Below, piece after piece: positions 8,652 to 17,416 of a stretch of DNA of 64,000 bases. The stretch is taken from NCBI RefSeq assembly GCF_008370045.1, contig NZ_VOBN01000015.1:62001-126000 (forward strand). The letters run 5' to 3'. The translations under genes were made by a program, and so were the position numbers. Under the pieces are notes generated by a model that was not told where the DNA came from, ran no database searches, and saw nothing but the letters and a program-made list of their open reading frames with translations. This DNA is from Pseudomonas sp. ANT_J12. Lineage in GTDB: Bacteria > Pseudomonadota > Gammaproteobacteria > Pseudomonadales > Pseudomonadaceae. Positions within the stretch are counted from its first letter, which is position 1. Every line of letters begins with the position of its first letter.

Positions 8652-9464
8652 ATGTGGTCCCTGAGCGCCTGGCGTCGCCGGCGCATCCTGGCCAGGCACC
8701 CGATTGCCGACGACATGTGGCAGCGGGTGCGCCAGCACTTGAGCTTTCTCGACGGCATCAGCGCCGCCGAGGACCAGTGGCTGCGTGAAGCCAGCGTGCT
8801 GTTTCTGGAAGACAAACACCTGACCGCCCTGCCCGGCGTCGAACTCCATCAGGAGCAACGCCTGCTGCTCGCCGCCCAGGCGCAATTGCCGCTGCTGAAC
8901 CTCGGCGATCTGAACTGGTATCAGGGCTTTCACGAAATCGTCCTCTACCCCGACGACTTCCTCAGCCCCCAGCGTCATCGCGATGCCAGCGGCGTCGAAC
9001 ACGAATGGGACGGCGAACACAGCGGCGAAGCCTGGCAGCAAGGCCCGATCATCCTGGCCTGGCCCGGCGTCATGGCCAGCGGCGGCTGGGAAGGCTACAA
9101 CCTGGTGATTCACGAACTGGCGCACAAACTCGACATGCTCAACGGCGATGCGAACGGCCTGCCGCCGCTGCACCCCGACATGCGCGTCAGTGACTGGGCC
9201 AAGGTCATGCAACAAGCCTACGATGACCTCAACCGGAAACTTGACCGTCATCCGGACACCGAAACCGCCATCGACCCTTACGCCGCCGAGAACCCGGCGG
9301 AGTTCTTCGCCGTCACCAGCGAGTACTTCTTCAGCGCCCCGGATTTGCTGCACAAGGCTTATCCACAGGTCTACGAGCAGTTGCAGCTGTTTTACCGCCA
9401 GGACCCGCTGGCCCGGCTGCAGCAACTTCTGGCCGAGAACCCGGTCTATCAGGCACACGACTAA
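8652..9464 (+). CDS. mtfA: MtfA-family zinc peptidase (M90)
   Basis: 270 residues, matching MtfA length. The zinc motif HELAHKL is visible (H154, E155, H158) with the downstream acidic segment NPAEFFAVTSEYFF as in the anthrax lethal factor/MtfA fold. In E. coli MtfA binds the glucose repressor Mlc; in Pseudomonas its partner is not established, so only a cytosolic metallopeptidase role is safe. Start at ATG 8652, directly after the dedA stop. Same order (dedA-like, mtfA, ppa) is familiar from other Pseudomonas. Confidence 0.88.
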   Translation: MWSLSAWRRRRILARHPIADDMWQRVRQHLSFLDGISAAEDQWLREASVLFLEDKHLTALPGVELHQEQRLLLAAQAQLPLLNLGDLNWYQGFHEIVLYPDDFLSPQRHRDASGVEHEWDGEHSGEAWQQGPIILAWPGVMASGGWEGYNLVIHELAHKLDMLNGDANGLPPLHPDMRVSDWAKVMQQAYDDLNRKLDRHPDTETAIDPYAAENPAEFFAVTSEYFFSAPDLLHKAYPQVYEQLQLFYRQDPLARLQQLLAENPVYQAHD

Positions 9465-9577
9465 GGTCTACACGACCTCTGGCACATAGCAACGGTGGCG
9501 GAATATGCCTATAATCGCCGCCACTTTTTGGTCAATCCGGCCAAGTGTTTTTGGTCAACTAACGGGGGCACCGCCCA

Positions 9578-10105
9578 ATGAGCTACAGCAAGATTCCGGC
9601 TGGCAAAGACCTGCCGAACGACATCTACGTCGCGATCGAGATTCCGGCCAACCACGCGCCGATCAAGTACGAAATCGACAAAGACAGCGATTGCCTGTTC
9701 GTTGACCGTTTCATGGCTACCCCGATGTTCTACCCGGCCAACTACGGTTTCATCCCGAACACCCTGGCTGACGACGGTGATCCCCTCGACGTGCTGGTCG
9801 TGACCCCTTACCCGGTTGCCCCAGGTTCCGTGATCCGCGCCCGTCCAATCGGCATCCTGCACATGACCGACGACGGCGGCGGCGATGCCAAAGTCATCGC
9901 AGTCCCACACGACAAGCTGTCCCAGCTGTACGTCGACGTGAAGGAATGCAGCGACCTGCCACAACTGCTGATCCAGCAGATCGAGCACTTCTTCGCGAAC
10001 TACAAAGACCTCGAAAAAGGCAAATGGGTGAAGATCGAAGGTTGGGGCGACTCCGAAGCCGCTCGCACCGAGATCATGAAGTCGGTTGCTGCCTACAAGG
10101 GCTGA
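9578..10105 (+). CDS. ppa: Inorganic pyrophosphatase
   Basis: 175 residues, a standard family I soluble pyrophosphatase that hydrolyses the PPi released by biosynthetic reactions. The signature DGDPLDVLV with metal-binding aspartates is present at about residues 66-74, preceded by ANYGFIPNTL. Its own transcript probably starts in the 113-base gap after mtfA and ends at the strong terminator at 10145. Confidence 0.97.
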   Translation: MSYSKIPAGKDLPNDIYVAIEIPANHAPIKYEIDKDSDCLFVDRFMATPMFYPANYGFIPNTLADDGDPLDVLVVTPYPVAPGSVIRARPIGILHMTDDGGGDAKVIAVPHDKLSQLYVDVKECSDLPQLLIQQIEHFFANYKDLEKGKWVKIEGWGDSEAARTEIMKSVAAYKG

Positions 10106-10144
10106 AGCCAGCTTTAAGCTGCAAGCTTTAAGCTTCAAGAAGAA

Positions 10145-10167
10145 CCCCGGTTGATCCGGGGTTTTTT
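10145..10167 (+). terminator. Rho-independent terminator of ppa
   Basis: CCCCGG-ttgat-CCGGGG stem followed by six T residues, 40 bases after the ppa stop. Confidence 0.92.
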
Positions 10168-10286
10168 GTGGGCGCTGACAAATGCCGACTTAAACAAGAC
10201 GTTTAACTGGTTGGCCGTTTGGTTTTTTATTGTTTAAAAATCCCGAAAAGCGTCTTACATCCGGTCGTAAAATTCCCGCTCAATTT

Positions 10287-10295
10287 GAACGGTTC
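10287..10295. promoter_or_regulatory. Possible operator dyad before the S24 repressor gene
   Basis: GAACGGTTC is a symmetric dyad about 40 bases before the repressor ATG, within an AT-rich stretch containing several TTTGAA/TTCAAA-like half sites. It could be an autoregulatory operator; this is only suggested by position. Confidence 0.25.
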
Positions 10296-10336
10296 GTTTA
10301 TTCAAACCCCTCCCCCGCGCCCGTAAACTCGCGTTC

Positions 10337-11074
10337 ATGAAAAAGAACACTAGCGGTCCACGGTTTAAAGCGCTGCTCAAAGCGGCGAACATCTCGACAA
10401 CAGGATTCGCCGAATTCCTGAACACGGCGCCGCAAAACGTCCACAACTGGTACACCCGCGGTGTGCCCGCCCACTGCATGGAAGAAGTCGCCCGAAAGCT
10501 GTCCGTCAACAGCAACTGGCTCAAAGCCGCCGAAGGCCCCAAAGACCTGTGCCTGTTCGACGAGTCTGCCAACACCTACGACGCCCAGGCCATCCGAGGC
10601 GTCTATACCGTCGTCGAACCCACCGATGTCGAGCTGTCCTTCTACAAAGAAATGCCTGTCACGCCCGGCTCCAGCAAAACCCACGTCATCGAAGACAACA
10701 GCCACCCCATTCGCCTGCCCCGCAGCTATCTCGACGCCCTGGAAATCGACCATAAAGACGCCATCTGCGCCCGCATGATCGGCAACAGCATGGCCGAGAA
10801 GATAGAAGACGGTTCAACCCTGGCCATCGATCGCGGCCTGACACAGATCATCGACGGGGAGATTTACGCGATCGAGCATGACGGCATGTTGCGAATCAAA
10901 TACCTGCACCGAATGCCCGGGAACGGGTTGCGATTGCGTAGCCACAACAGCGCCGAGTATCCGGATGAGGTTTTTCGGGCGGCGCAGATCGAGGAACAGA
11001 ACATTCGGGTATTGGGCTGGGTGTTCTGGTGCTCAACGCTGAACAAGCGACGGCCGCCGGTGCCGTTCCTGTAA
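10337..11074 (+). CDS. HTH repressor with S24 (LexA-like) C-terminal domain
   Basis: 245 residues. The N-terminus (about 8-65) is a helix-turn-helix of the phage CI/PrtR type (FAEFLNTAPQNVHNWYTRG). The C-terminus is an S24 peptidase-like dimerisation domain with S151 in GNSM and K188 in LRIKYL, exactly 37 residues apart as in LexA. No Ala-Gly or Cys-Gly cleavage pair is visible about 35 residues before S151, so self-cleavage may be lost. No phage genes surround it. Targets are unknown; it is the only regulator near the accessory region to the right. Confidence 0.85.
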   Translation: MKKNTSGPRFKALLKAANISTTGFAEFLNTAPQNVHNWYTRGVPAHCMEEVARKLSVNSNWLKAAEGPKDLCLFDESANTYDAQAIRGVYTVVEPTDVELSFYKEMPVTPGSSKTHVIEDNSHPIRLPRSYLDALEIDHKDAICARMIGNSMAEKIEDGSTLAIDRGLTQIIDGEIYAIEHDGMLRIKYLHRMPGNGLRLRSHNSAEYPDEVFRAAQIEEQNIRVLGWVFWCSTLNKRRPPVPFL

Positions 11075-11089
11075 CGCATGCAATCCATT

Positions 11090-11221
11090 GTGGCGAGGGG
11101 GCTTGCCCCCGTTCGACTGCGCAGCAGACGTAAACCCGTCAATCGCGGTCTTCCCTGGACACCGCAAATTATGGTTTTACGACTGCTGCGCCGCCGAACG
11201 CAGCCTTCGGCAACTGCTACA
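11090..11221. repeat. Atypical REP pair with unlike arms
   Basis: The left arm is a normal gtggcgagggggcttgccccc element followed by ctgcgcagcag. The right end instead has gactgctgcgccgccgaacgcagccttcggcaactgctac, a different small palindrome (gcagccttcggcaactgc). The pair looks hybrid or eroded compared with the clean inverted pairs elsewhere. Bases 11222-11439 hold no recognisable gene. Confidence 0.65.
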
Positions 11222-11439
11222 CATCAGCGCAATCGCTCTACCCTGCACTTCCTACTGGGAATCCCCCAAAAAAATCAGTATGCTGCGCCCCACATTTGCG
11301 ATCACCCCGCCCCGCGGCGCTGATCGCACCGACAAGGCAGATGATTTTCTCGCCAAGTCCCACAGCCGGACGCAAGATCCGGGTGTACGTTTTGAAGGCT
11401 GGCGCGGTTTACCAAAAATGAACCAAGCCAGTCCCCGAG

Positions 11440-11463
11440 AAGCCGGCCACAAGCCGGCTTTTT
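11440..11463 (+). terminator. Rho-independent terminator without an adjacent gene
   Basis: Perfect 8-bp stem AAGCCGGC-cacaa-GCCGGCTT followed by TTT. It lies about 370 bases after the S24 repressor stop, behind a REP pair, so it may end that transcript or a small RNA from the roughly 200 unassigned bases before it. Confidence 0.65.
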
Positions 11464-11650
11464 AATGCCTGTCGAAAAGTCTCCTGTCCAGCTTCAGCAG
11501 TGCAGCAACCTTTCTCTCTATCAGCGATAGAAACCTAAAAGTAAGCCGCTTCGCTTTCTTCTGAAGGAAATTTCCTGGAAAGCCAAACCCGCTTGCGCCT
11601 GATAAATGCGCTGTCTAGCCTTCGGCCGAAAGAGCTCAAAGGACAAAAGC

Positions 11651-12691
11651 ATGAGCGACACCCCCGCAGGCCTGACCACGCCCCCCGAAGGCTACGGTGA
11701 TTGGCTGATCGACCTCAAAAGCCGCATCCACAATGCCCAGCAGCGCGCCGCGCTGGCGGTGAATCGCGAGTTGGTTCTGCTCTATTGGCAGATCGGGCAG
11801 GATATTTTGTCCCGCCAGGCCCAACAGGGCTGGGGAACCAAGGTGATCGACCGCTTGGCTCAGGATTTGCGCGCGGCGTTTCCGGATATGAAAGGATTTT
11901 CGCCACGTAACCTGAAGTACATGCGCGCATTTGCCGAAGCTTGGCCGGACTCGGAATTTGTGCAACAAGCTGCTGCACAATTGCCTTGGGGTCACAATTT
12001 AGTGCTGCTAGACAAGCTCCACGCCCCTGAAACCCGCCGCTGGTACGCAGCCAAAGCCATCGAGCACAACTGGTCGCGCAACATTTTAGTGATGCAGATC
12101 GAAACCCGTCTGCTGGAGCGCAGCGGCAACGCAGTCAGTAACTTCGATAGTCAGTTGCCTAAACCGCAATCCGACCTTGCCCGCGAAACACTGAAAGACC
12201 CTTACCGTTTCGACTTCCTCGGCCTAACCCTTGATGCCCAGGAGCGCGAGATCGAAAACGCCTTGGTGAAGCACGTCACCGATTTCTTATTGGAGCTGGG
12301 CGCAGGCTTTGCCTTCGTCGGCAAGCAAGTGCTGCTGGACGTAGGCGGTGACGAGTTTTTCATCGACCTGCTGTTTTATCACCTCAAGCTGCGTTGCTAT
12401 GTGGTGATCGAACTCAAGGCTGGCAAGTTCAAACCCGGGCATTTGGGGCAACTGGGTTTTTACCTCGCCGCCGTGGATGCCCAACTCAAACATCCGCAGG
12501 ACGGCCCGACCATTGGCCTGTTGCTATGCAAGAGCAAGAACACGGTAGTGGCCGAATATGCCCTGCGTGATAACGCCCGCCCCATTGGCGTGGCCGAATA
12601 TCAATTAGTGGAGTCCTTGCCGGCAGAGCTGCAAACCAGCCTGCCCAGCATTGAGCAGATTGAGCGTGAGCTGGCCAGTGATGACGTCTAG
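11651..12691 (+). CDS. DUF1016 / YhcG-like PD-(D/E)xK nuclease-family protein
   Basis: 346 residues from the ATG at 11651, which has AAAGGA 7 bases upstream; the frame stays open further 5'. The N-terminal DUF1016 domain (about 10-165, ELVLLYWQIGQDILSRQ, then LPWGHNLVLLDKL) is followed by a PD-(D/E)xK-like core with D in DEFFIDLLFYH and the ELK of YVVIELKAGKFKPGHLGQL. Members are often found near restriction systems or mobile DNA, but the function is unsettled. Here it stands alone with no methylase or toxin-antitoxin partner. Lower GC in the leader and the accessory position suggest transfer. Confidence 0.88.
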   Translation: MSDTPAGLTTPPEGYGDWLIDLKSRIHNAQQRAALAVNRELVLLYWQIGQDILSRQAQQGWGTKVIDRLAQDLRAAFPDMKGFSPRNLKYMRAFAEAWPDSEFVQQAAAQLPWGHNLVLLDKLHAPETRRWYAAKAIEHNWSRNILVMQIETRLLERSGNAVSNFDSQLPKPQSDLARETLKDPYRFDFLGLTLDAQEREIENALVKHVTDFLLELGAGFAFVGKQVLLDVGGDEFFIDLLFYHLKLRCYVVIELKAGKFKPGHLGQLGFYLAAVDAQLKHPQDGPTIGLLLCKSKNTVVAEYALRDNARPIGVAEYQLVESLPAELQTSLPSIEQIERELASDDV

Positions 12692-12761
12692 ATTCACTTT
12701 TTGCATGCAGGCCAGAACGGCCTGCAGCACCACGGATACCTGTATCAGAAGGTTCAGCCCC

Positions 12762-13847
12762 TCAAAGCTCAAACCGTATCCGACTTTCCCGCCGCTGCCC
12801 CACCGGCAACTCCTCCCCCCGCCTCACCGCCACCAACAACTGCTCAACCCCCACATGCACCGCATCCGCCTGCACATTCGCCGGCTTGAAACCCGCCGCA
12901 TTATCAAGCCCCTCTCTATGCGCCTGAATGATTTTCACGTCCTGGCGAATGACGATGCGGGTGTACAGGTGGATGAACGGGCGCAAGGTTCGCAGTAGCC
13001 AGTGGGGTAAGCGGAAGCGGTAGGCGATGTAGGTGTAGACGCGGGATTGGCGGGGGTTGATCGGGGTGATTTGGCTGATGATGTAGAAGGCCGAGCGGTC
13101 GCCCCATTGGTAGTCGCAGCGGGTGACATTGGGGGCAAAGAAGCGATCGGTGTGGACCAGTGGCTCGCCGTCGGGGTTGCTCAGCCAGTTCAGGAGCCCG
13201 ATTTTGTCGCCGTCGTCGTGATAGGTCACTTCGATGCTGTGTGCCTTGCAGGCGAGTGTGGCTTCCATGGTGCGGCCGGTGCCGGACCTGAAGATGCCTT
13301 CGTGGACGAAGACGGTGTGTGGCACGTCCATGAAGTTTTGCACCAGGCTGCCGACGTCGGCTTCGAAGGTGTTGATCATGAAATAAGACTGCCAGCCTTT
13401 TTCCGCATAGGCCGGCAGCCTGAACACCGGTTTGGCCTGCGGGTCGCCGGTGCCGGTGTACACCCAGATCAGTCCGTCGAGTTCTTGCACGGCAAAATGG
13501 CGCTGTTTGAATCGAGGCTCTCGCGGTGTCGATGAGCATTGTTTATCGCCGACGCTGGGGATATGCACCACTTGGCCCTGGGCGTCATAGCGCCAGCCAT
13601 GGTAGGGGCAGACGAGGCAATCGTCGGCGATCTTGCCTGCCGACAATCGCGTGCCTCGGTGCACGCATTGGTCGAGCAATGCCGCGACCTGGCCGTCTCG
13701 CTGACGGAAGAGCACAAGGTTGAGTTCAAGAATCCTTGCCCGGTGCGGCTTGCCCTTGGGCAATTCCTGGCTGGAGCACGCCACATACCATTGTTCGAGG
13801 GTGGCATCGCAAGGCACCTCGACGGTGCTGATCAGAAGTGCGGACAT
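12762..13847 (-). CDS. Rieske non-haem iron oxygenase, alpha-subunit type
   Basis: 361 residues. The Rieske [2Fe-2S] site is complete: CVH (C61, H63) and CPYHGW (C80, H83). The mononuclear iron ligands follow in NFMDVPHTVFVH (D174, H177, H182). It therefore should be an active hydroxylase, desaturase or demethylase that needs a separate reductase; no reductase or ferredoxin gene is nearby. It is the last gene of a three-gene block (desaturase, GH3-like, Rieske); its start overlaps the GH3 gene end by 16 bases. Substrate is unknown; linkage suggests a lipid-derived acyl intermediate. A 70-base gap separates its stop from the convergent DUF1016 gene. Confidence 0.9.
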   Translation of the reverse strand: MSALLISTVEVPCDATLEQWYVACSSQELPKGKPHRARILELNLVLFRQRDGQVAALLDQCVHRGTRLSAGKIADDCLVCPYHGWRYDAQGQVVHIPSVGDKQCSSTPREPRFKQRHFAVQELDGLIWVYTGTGDPQAKPVFRLPAYAEKGWQSYFMINTFEADVGSLVQNFMDVPHTVFVHEGIFRSGTGRTMEATLACKAHSIEVTYHDDGDKIGLLNWLSNPDGEPLVHTDRFFAPNVTRCDYQWGDRSAFYIISQITPINPRQSRVYTYIAYRFRLPHWLLRTLRPFIHLYTRIVIRQDVKIIQAHREGLDNAAGFKPANVQADAVHVGVEQLLVAVRRGEELPVGQRRESRIRFEL

Positions 13848-15433
13848 TGGGGTTCCGTCAGGGCAAGGATGGCGTCGGCTGTTGCAAGCCGATTGATAAG
13901 TGGGCGCGGTTTGACGTCCCCGGCGCGGATGCCGCTCAACTCCGCTGCCTGTTGCAGGACCTGGGCGAGCAGATCGGCGTCACCTTTTAGCCATCGAACC
14001 CGTAGCGGCGCCAGTTGCCCCAGGCTGCGTGCCTGGGCGTAATGGAAGGCGCCCGACAACGCTGACTCGATCGCCAGCGCCAGCGCGGGTGAATCGATGT
14101 CCTCGCCGGTGGCGACCAACGCCAGGTAATACGGTGGCGTGGCCGAAGCATTGGGGATCAGGCACGCGGCAGCCTCTGTAGTAAGGCAACGTTCAAAAAT
14201 GCCCTGGACGATTTGCTCATCGAGCTTCTCCCCGACCAGGTCACTGGTCACCTCGGCGCGCCCGATAAACTCCACGCGCGGCGTACGCCCCTGCACACCG
14301 ACAACCCGGACCCGATCGCCCAATGCGTAGCGATACAAACCGCCACCGGTGGTGAGCAGGACTTGCGCGGTTTCGCCCATGCGCAACGCATGAGCATTAC
14401 GCAAGGCACCGTCTTCGCAGAGAAACTCCAGGTAATGACTGCCGATCGCCAGCGGGCACCCGGCGCCGTCGCCATAGGGCACGCTGACCACGCCTTCGGT
14501 GGCGAACAGGCCTTTGGGCAGCCATTGCGCCTGGGGAAAACGCGCCGCCAATGCCTTGAAATAGTGACGGCTGGGGCCGTCCACCCAGCAACTGACGGCG
14601 GCCAGGCGTGGCCACAGTTCGGTGCACACGCCCTGGGATCTTGCCCGGCGCAAGGCGGACTTGCGCGAGGCGGGAAGCGCCTCTTCCAACCATGCAAATG
14701 TTTGTGCATGTTCAGGCGTTTCGCCGTCAAACAACGGCTGCAACAGACTGGTCAGGAACGTCGGGCTCCACACACTGATGAAACTCAAATCAGCATCGGC
14801 CAGCAACGCCAGCAGGGTCTGCCGGCGCCACTGTGACGGATCGCCGGCAAACCCTGGAATCAGCAACGTCCCCGCCAGGCTGGCGATGTTGCTACCGCTC
14901 AAGTACTCCAGATCACTGGCGGAACCGATGGAGATCCCATTCGGCGCGGCCACCGGCATTTGCAGCGGCGGCGACATCGACCAGTAGCCTGAGCCATGAC
15001 TGATTTCCGGCACTTGGCGATACATGTCGGCGAGCCAGACGTTCAGCGCGCTGTGCATTTCACCGAGGAAGGCACGCGTATAGGGAATCGCTTTTTGCAG
15101 CGCACTGCTGCCGCTCGTGCGCTCGAAAAACACCGGCGGGACGGAGGTCAAAATCGCTTGCGACTCGTGTTGCGCACGCTCGATCCAGGGATGCAGTTGC
15201 GCATAAGTGTGGATCGGTACGTTGTCGCGAAACTGCGTTGAATCGGCGATATGGGCGAAGCCGTGGGCACGCCCGAACGCGCAGTCACGATTGGCGTTGA
15301 GCAGGCGCTGCAACACACATTCTTGCGCCAATTCCGGCTGCTCAAGTTGTTCGCGCCAATGCTCAAGAGCGGGCTGGGCACTGTCGATAAACCCCTGCCA
15401 CAGAGCGCGTTTGGCGCCGTTGTCGGCGCTCAT
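13832..15433 (-). CDS. GH3-like acyl-adenylating / amido synthetase
   Basis: 533 residues, close to plant and bacterial GH3 proteins (550-600). Visible ATP-site motifs are ERTSGSSALQKAIP (about 104-117), the LFATEGVVSVPYGDG region, YRYALGDRVRV and GRAEVTSDLVGEKLDE. GH3 enzymes activate a carboxylic acid as acyl-AMP and pass it to an amine such as an amino acid, without a carrier protein. The start is the ATG in a TGATG overlap with the desaturase gene, so translation is coupled. It is the only obvious acid-activating enzyme in the cluster. Acid and amine partners are unknown. Confidence 0.85.
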   Translation of the reverse strand: MSADNGAKRALWQGFIDSAQPALEHWREQLEQPELAQECVLQRLLNANRDCAFGRAHGFAHIADSTQFRDNVPIHTYAQLHPWIERAQHESQAILTSVPPVFFERTSGSSALQKAIPYTRAFLGEMHSALNVWLADMYRQVPEISHGSGYWSMSPPLQMPVAAPNGISIGSASDLEYLSGSNIASLAGTLLIPGFAGDPSQWRRQTLLALLADADLSFISVWSPTFLTSLLQPLFDGETPEHAQTFAWLEEALPASRKSALRRARSQGVCTELWPRLAAVSCWVDGPSRHYFKALAARFPQAQWLPKGLFATEGVVSVPYGDGAGCPLAIGSHYLEFLCEDGALRNAHALRMGETAQVLLTTGGGLYRYALGDRVRVVGVQGRTPRVEFIGRAEVTSDLVGEKLDEQIVQGIFERCLTTEAAACLIPNASATPPYYLALVATGEDIDSPALALAIESALSGAFHYAQARSLGQLAPLRVRWLKGDADLLAQVLQQAAELSGIRAGDVKPRPLINRLATADAILALTEPQCPHF

Positions 15434-16362
15434 CAAAAGTAGGTCTTGTCGAGCTGGGTCAAGTCGTCGGGCAGGCGTTGGGGCGGCAGGAACACTTGCA
15501 GCCAGCCAAACCACAACGGCCGGGTTTCCTTGAGGTTGGAGGCCCTGTGCATCTGCTGCCAATGCAGCCCCGATTGCCGATGATGGGTCAGGTTGTAGTT
15601 GAAGTTCAGGAATGCCCAGCGCACCAGGCGCGGCGCCCGCATGTTATAGGCGCCCTCGACTACATCCAGCGGCGTGCGCATGTGGTACACCCACTGCAAC
15701 GACGACCAGGAAAATGCAAAAGCGAGGTAGGCCATGAGCACCACCTGCCATGTCCAGCCCAGCACCAGCCCGACCGACAGCCACACCGCGAGACTGGCGA
15801 TCACCTCCAGGCGGATACGCCGGAAGTCACTGTTGGAGAAGTCCTTGAAGGCCGCGGCGTAGGTATTGACCTCGGCGGTTTGCGACCATTTGTCAGTGAT
15901 CCGCGCCGGCAGCAGCGGCAACAAGAGACTGCCGACAAACGCCGCCAGCCAGATCCCGCCGAGCACCGCGAAGTAGTACTCGACCCGCTTACGCAGCAGC
16001 GACTCATCCGCGACCGCGAAATCCGCCAGTTCGGCACGAGTGCGATTACGCGTGTGGTGGCCCAGGTGGTTGATGTGGATCAGCGTGGCCGAGGCCCCAA
16101 ACAGCGTTGAAGCCCACCACATGACGAAGTAGTTCAGCGACTTCTTACTGTGGGCCAACCCATGAAAGGACTCGTGCATCATCGAGAACACGCCTTGCAT
16201 GACCAGGCAAAACGGAATCAGGACCAGCCACTTGAGCCCACCCACATCAGTGTGTGAAAGCCAGGTCAGTGTCGCCCCCCACACCAGGGTTTGCAGCGCC
16301 AGAACACACAGGTTAGCCACGTCGAAACGACGGGTTGGCGAAATGTCAGTGGAACGGCGCAT
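15433..16362 (-). CDS. Membrane fatty-acid desaturase/hydroxylase
   Basis: 309 residues with several transmembrane segments and the histidine boxes of integral di-iron desaturases: HESFH, HLGHH and a C-terminal NLTHHRQSGLHW. The start is the ATG at 16362 preceded by AGGA; the frame is open upstream. First gene of the leftward block, coupled to the GH3-like gene. Family members desaturate, hydroxylate or ketolate acyl chains or terpenoids; which one cannot be read from sequence. The 175 bases to the divergent ferritin-like gene at 16538 hold promoters for both directions. Confidence 0.9.
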   Translation of the reverse strand: MRRSTDISPTRRFDVANLCVLALQTLVWGATLTWLSHTDVGGLKWLVLIPFCLVMQGVFSMMHESFHGLAHSKKSLNYFVMWWASTLFGASATLIHINHLGHHTRNRTRAELADFAVADESLLRKRVEYYFAVLGGIWLAAFVGSLLLPLLPARITDKWSQTAEVNTYAAAFKDFSNSDFRRIRLEVIASLAVWLSVGLVLGWTWQVVLMAYLAFAFSWSSLQWVYHMRTPLDVVEGAYNMRAPRLVRWAFLNFNYNLTHHRQSGLHWQQMHRASNLKETRPLWFGWLQVFLPPQRLPDDLTQLDKTYF

Positions 16363-16537
16363 GAGGGATCCTGTGGAAAGGTCATAGGCCGCGAGTATAA
16401 CGCCCAGTTCTGCGCGCTCACGATAAGTTGCCGGGGCCATGCGGCAACGACGCATCGCGGACAACTTCGCTATGACTACTAGTTGCGGTACTCAAGAAAG
16501 AGATAGCCTGTAGTTTTTCAAGGCAGCTCCCGTCGAT

Positions 16538-17416
16538 ATGTCGTATCTCAAACGCCTGTTCTCCCGGTGCCCGCCTGCGCAATCAACTAATACAACAATC
16601 CCCCATCGCAACGTTCGCTTTGCACTGGATGCGAGTATTCCCCGTTACTGGTATCGAGACTGGCCCCACGTCACGCGTTTTTTTGATGGGCTGTCGATCA
16701 TGTTTCCCCTCGGCGAAAAACTGTTCATTGATAGTGTCGTGCACTTTCGTGGCGCGATCGAAACAGATGCCACGCTGTCCAGGGCAGTTGACGCGTTTGT
16801 TTATCAGGAAGCGTCGCATATCCGTGAACATCGGTTGTACAACCAACTATTGGCGGCACAGGGAGCGCCGATTGATGAACTGGAGAAACTGCTCCTGCGC
16901 CGGCAGGAAGTCGGCAATCGGTTCATGCCGGCGACGCGTCTGGCCATGACCGCCAGCCTGGAACATTTCACCGCCATACTCTCCGACCAGTTGCTGCGCC
17001 ATCCCGCCGTGCTGGAAGGCGCCGACCCGAGGATGGCTATGTTGTGGCGCTGGCACGCCATCGAAGAAACCGAACACAAGGCCGTCGCCTTCGACGTGCT
17101 GTGCGCGGTGGTGCGTCATCCGCTGTGGCGCTACCTGATGCGCTGCGGGGTCATGCTGACCATGACGGCGTACTTTGCCGTCGACGTCCTGTATTTCATT
17201 TACCGACTGGCCAGGAATGACGGGCAACGCCGTAACTGGCGAGGCTGGCTGCGCTTGCAGTGGTGGTTATTCGTCAACCCCGGCCCGCTGACACGCGCCT
17301 TTCCGAGGTGGCTGTTCTGGTTCGTCCCAGGGTTTCACCCCAACCGCCTCGACACCACTCAAGCCCTGGACGCGGCACGCCAAACACTCGACGAATACGC
17401 CGGGCCCACTCGATGA
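16538..17416 (+). CDS. PF10118-type predicted metal-dependent hydrolase, ferritin-like di-iron protein
   Basis: 292 residues. Usually annotated as a metal-dependent hydrolase, but the spacing of acidic and histidine residues matches a ferritin-like di-iron helical bundle: E60, E91-x-x-H94 (EASH), E142 and E177-x-x-H180 (ETEH). A C-terminal hydrophobic stretch (about 200-225, MLTMTAYFAVDVLYFIYRL) may anchor it to the membrane. Its stop overlaps the next start (ATGA), coupling it to the serine hydrolase. An oxidase, desaturase or hydroxylase role is plausible; no activity is established for this family to my knowledge. Confidence 0.8.
   Translation: MSYLKRLFSRCPPAQSTNTTIPHRNVRFALDASIPRYWYRDWPHVTRFFDGLSIMFPLGEKLFIDSVVHFRGAIETDATLSRAVDAFVYQEASHIREHRLYNQLLAAQGAPIDELEKLLLRRQEVGNRFMPATRLAMTASLEHFTAILSDQLLRHPAVLEGADPRMAMLWRWHAIEETEHKAVAFDVLCAVVRHPLWRYLMRCGVMLTMTAYFAVDVLYFIYRLARNDGQRRNWRGWLRLQWWLFVNPGPLTRAFPRWLFWFVPGFHPNRLDTTQALDAARQTLDEYAGPTR

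Noticed and set aside
10337..11074. Prophage remnant marked by a CI-like repressor
   Set aside because: No integrase, structural, lysis or att-like repeat was seen on either side.
11088..11465. Open frame of 125 codons after the S24 repressor
   Set aside because: It consists of REP sequence at its 5' part and ends inside the terminator hairpin.
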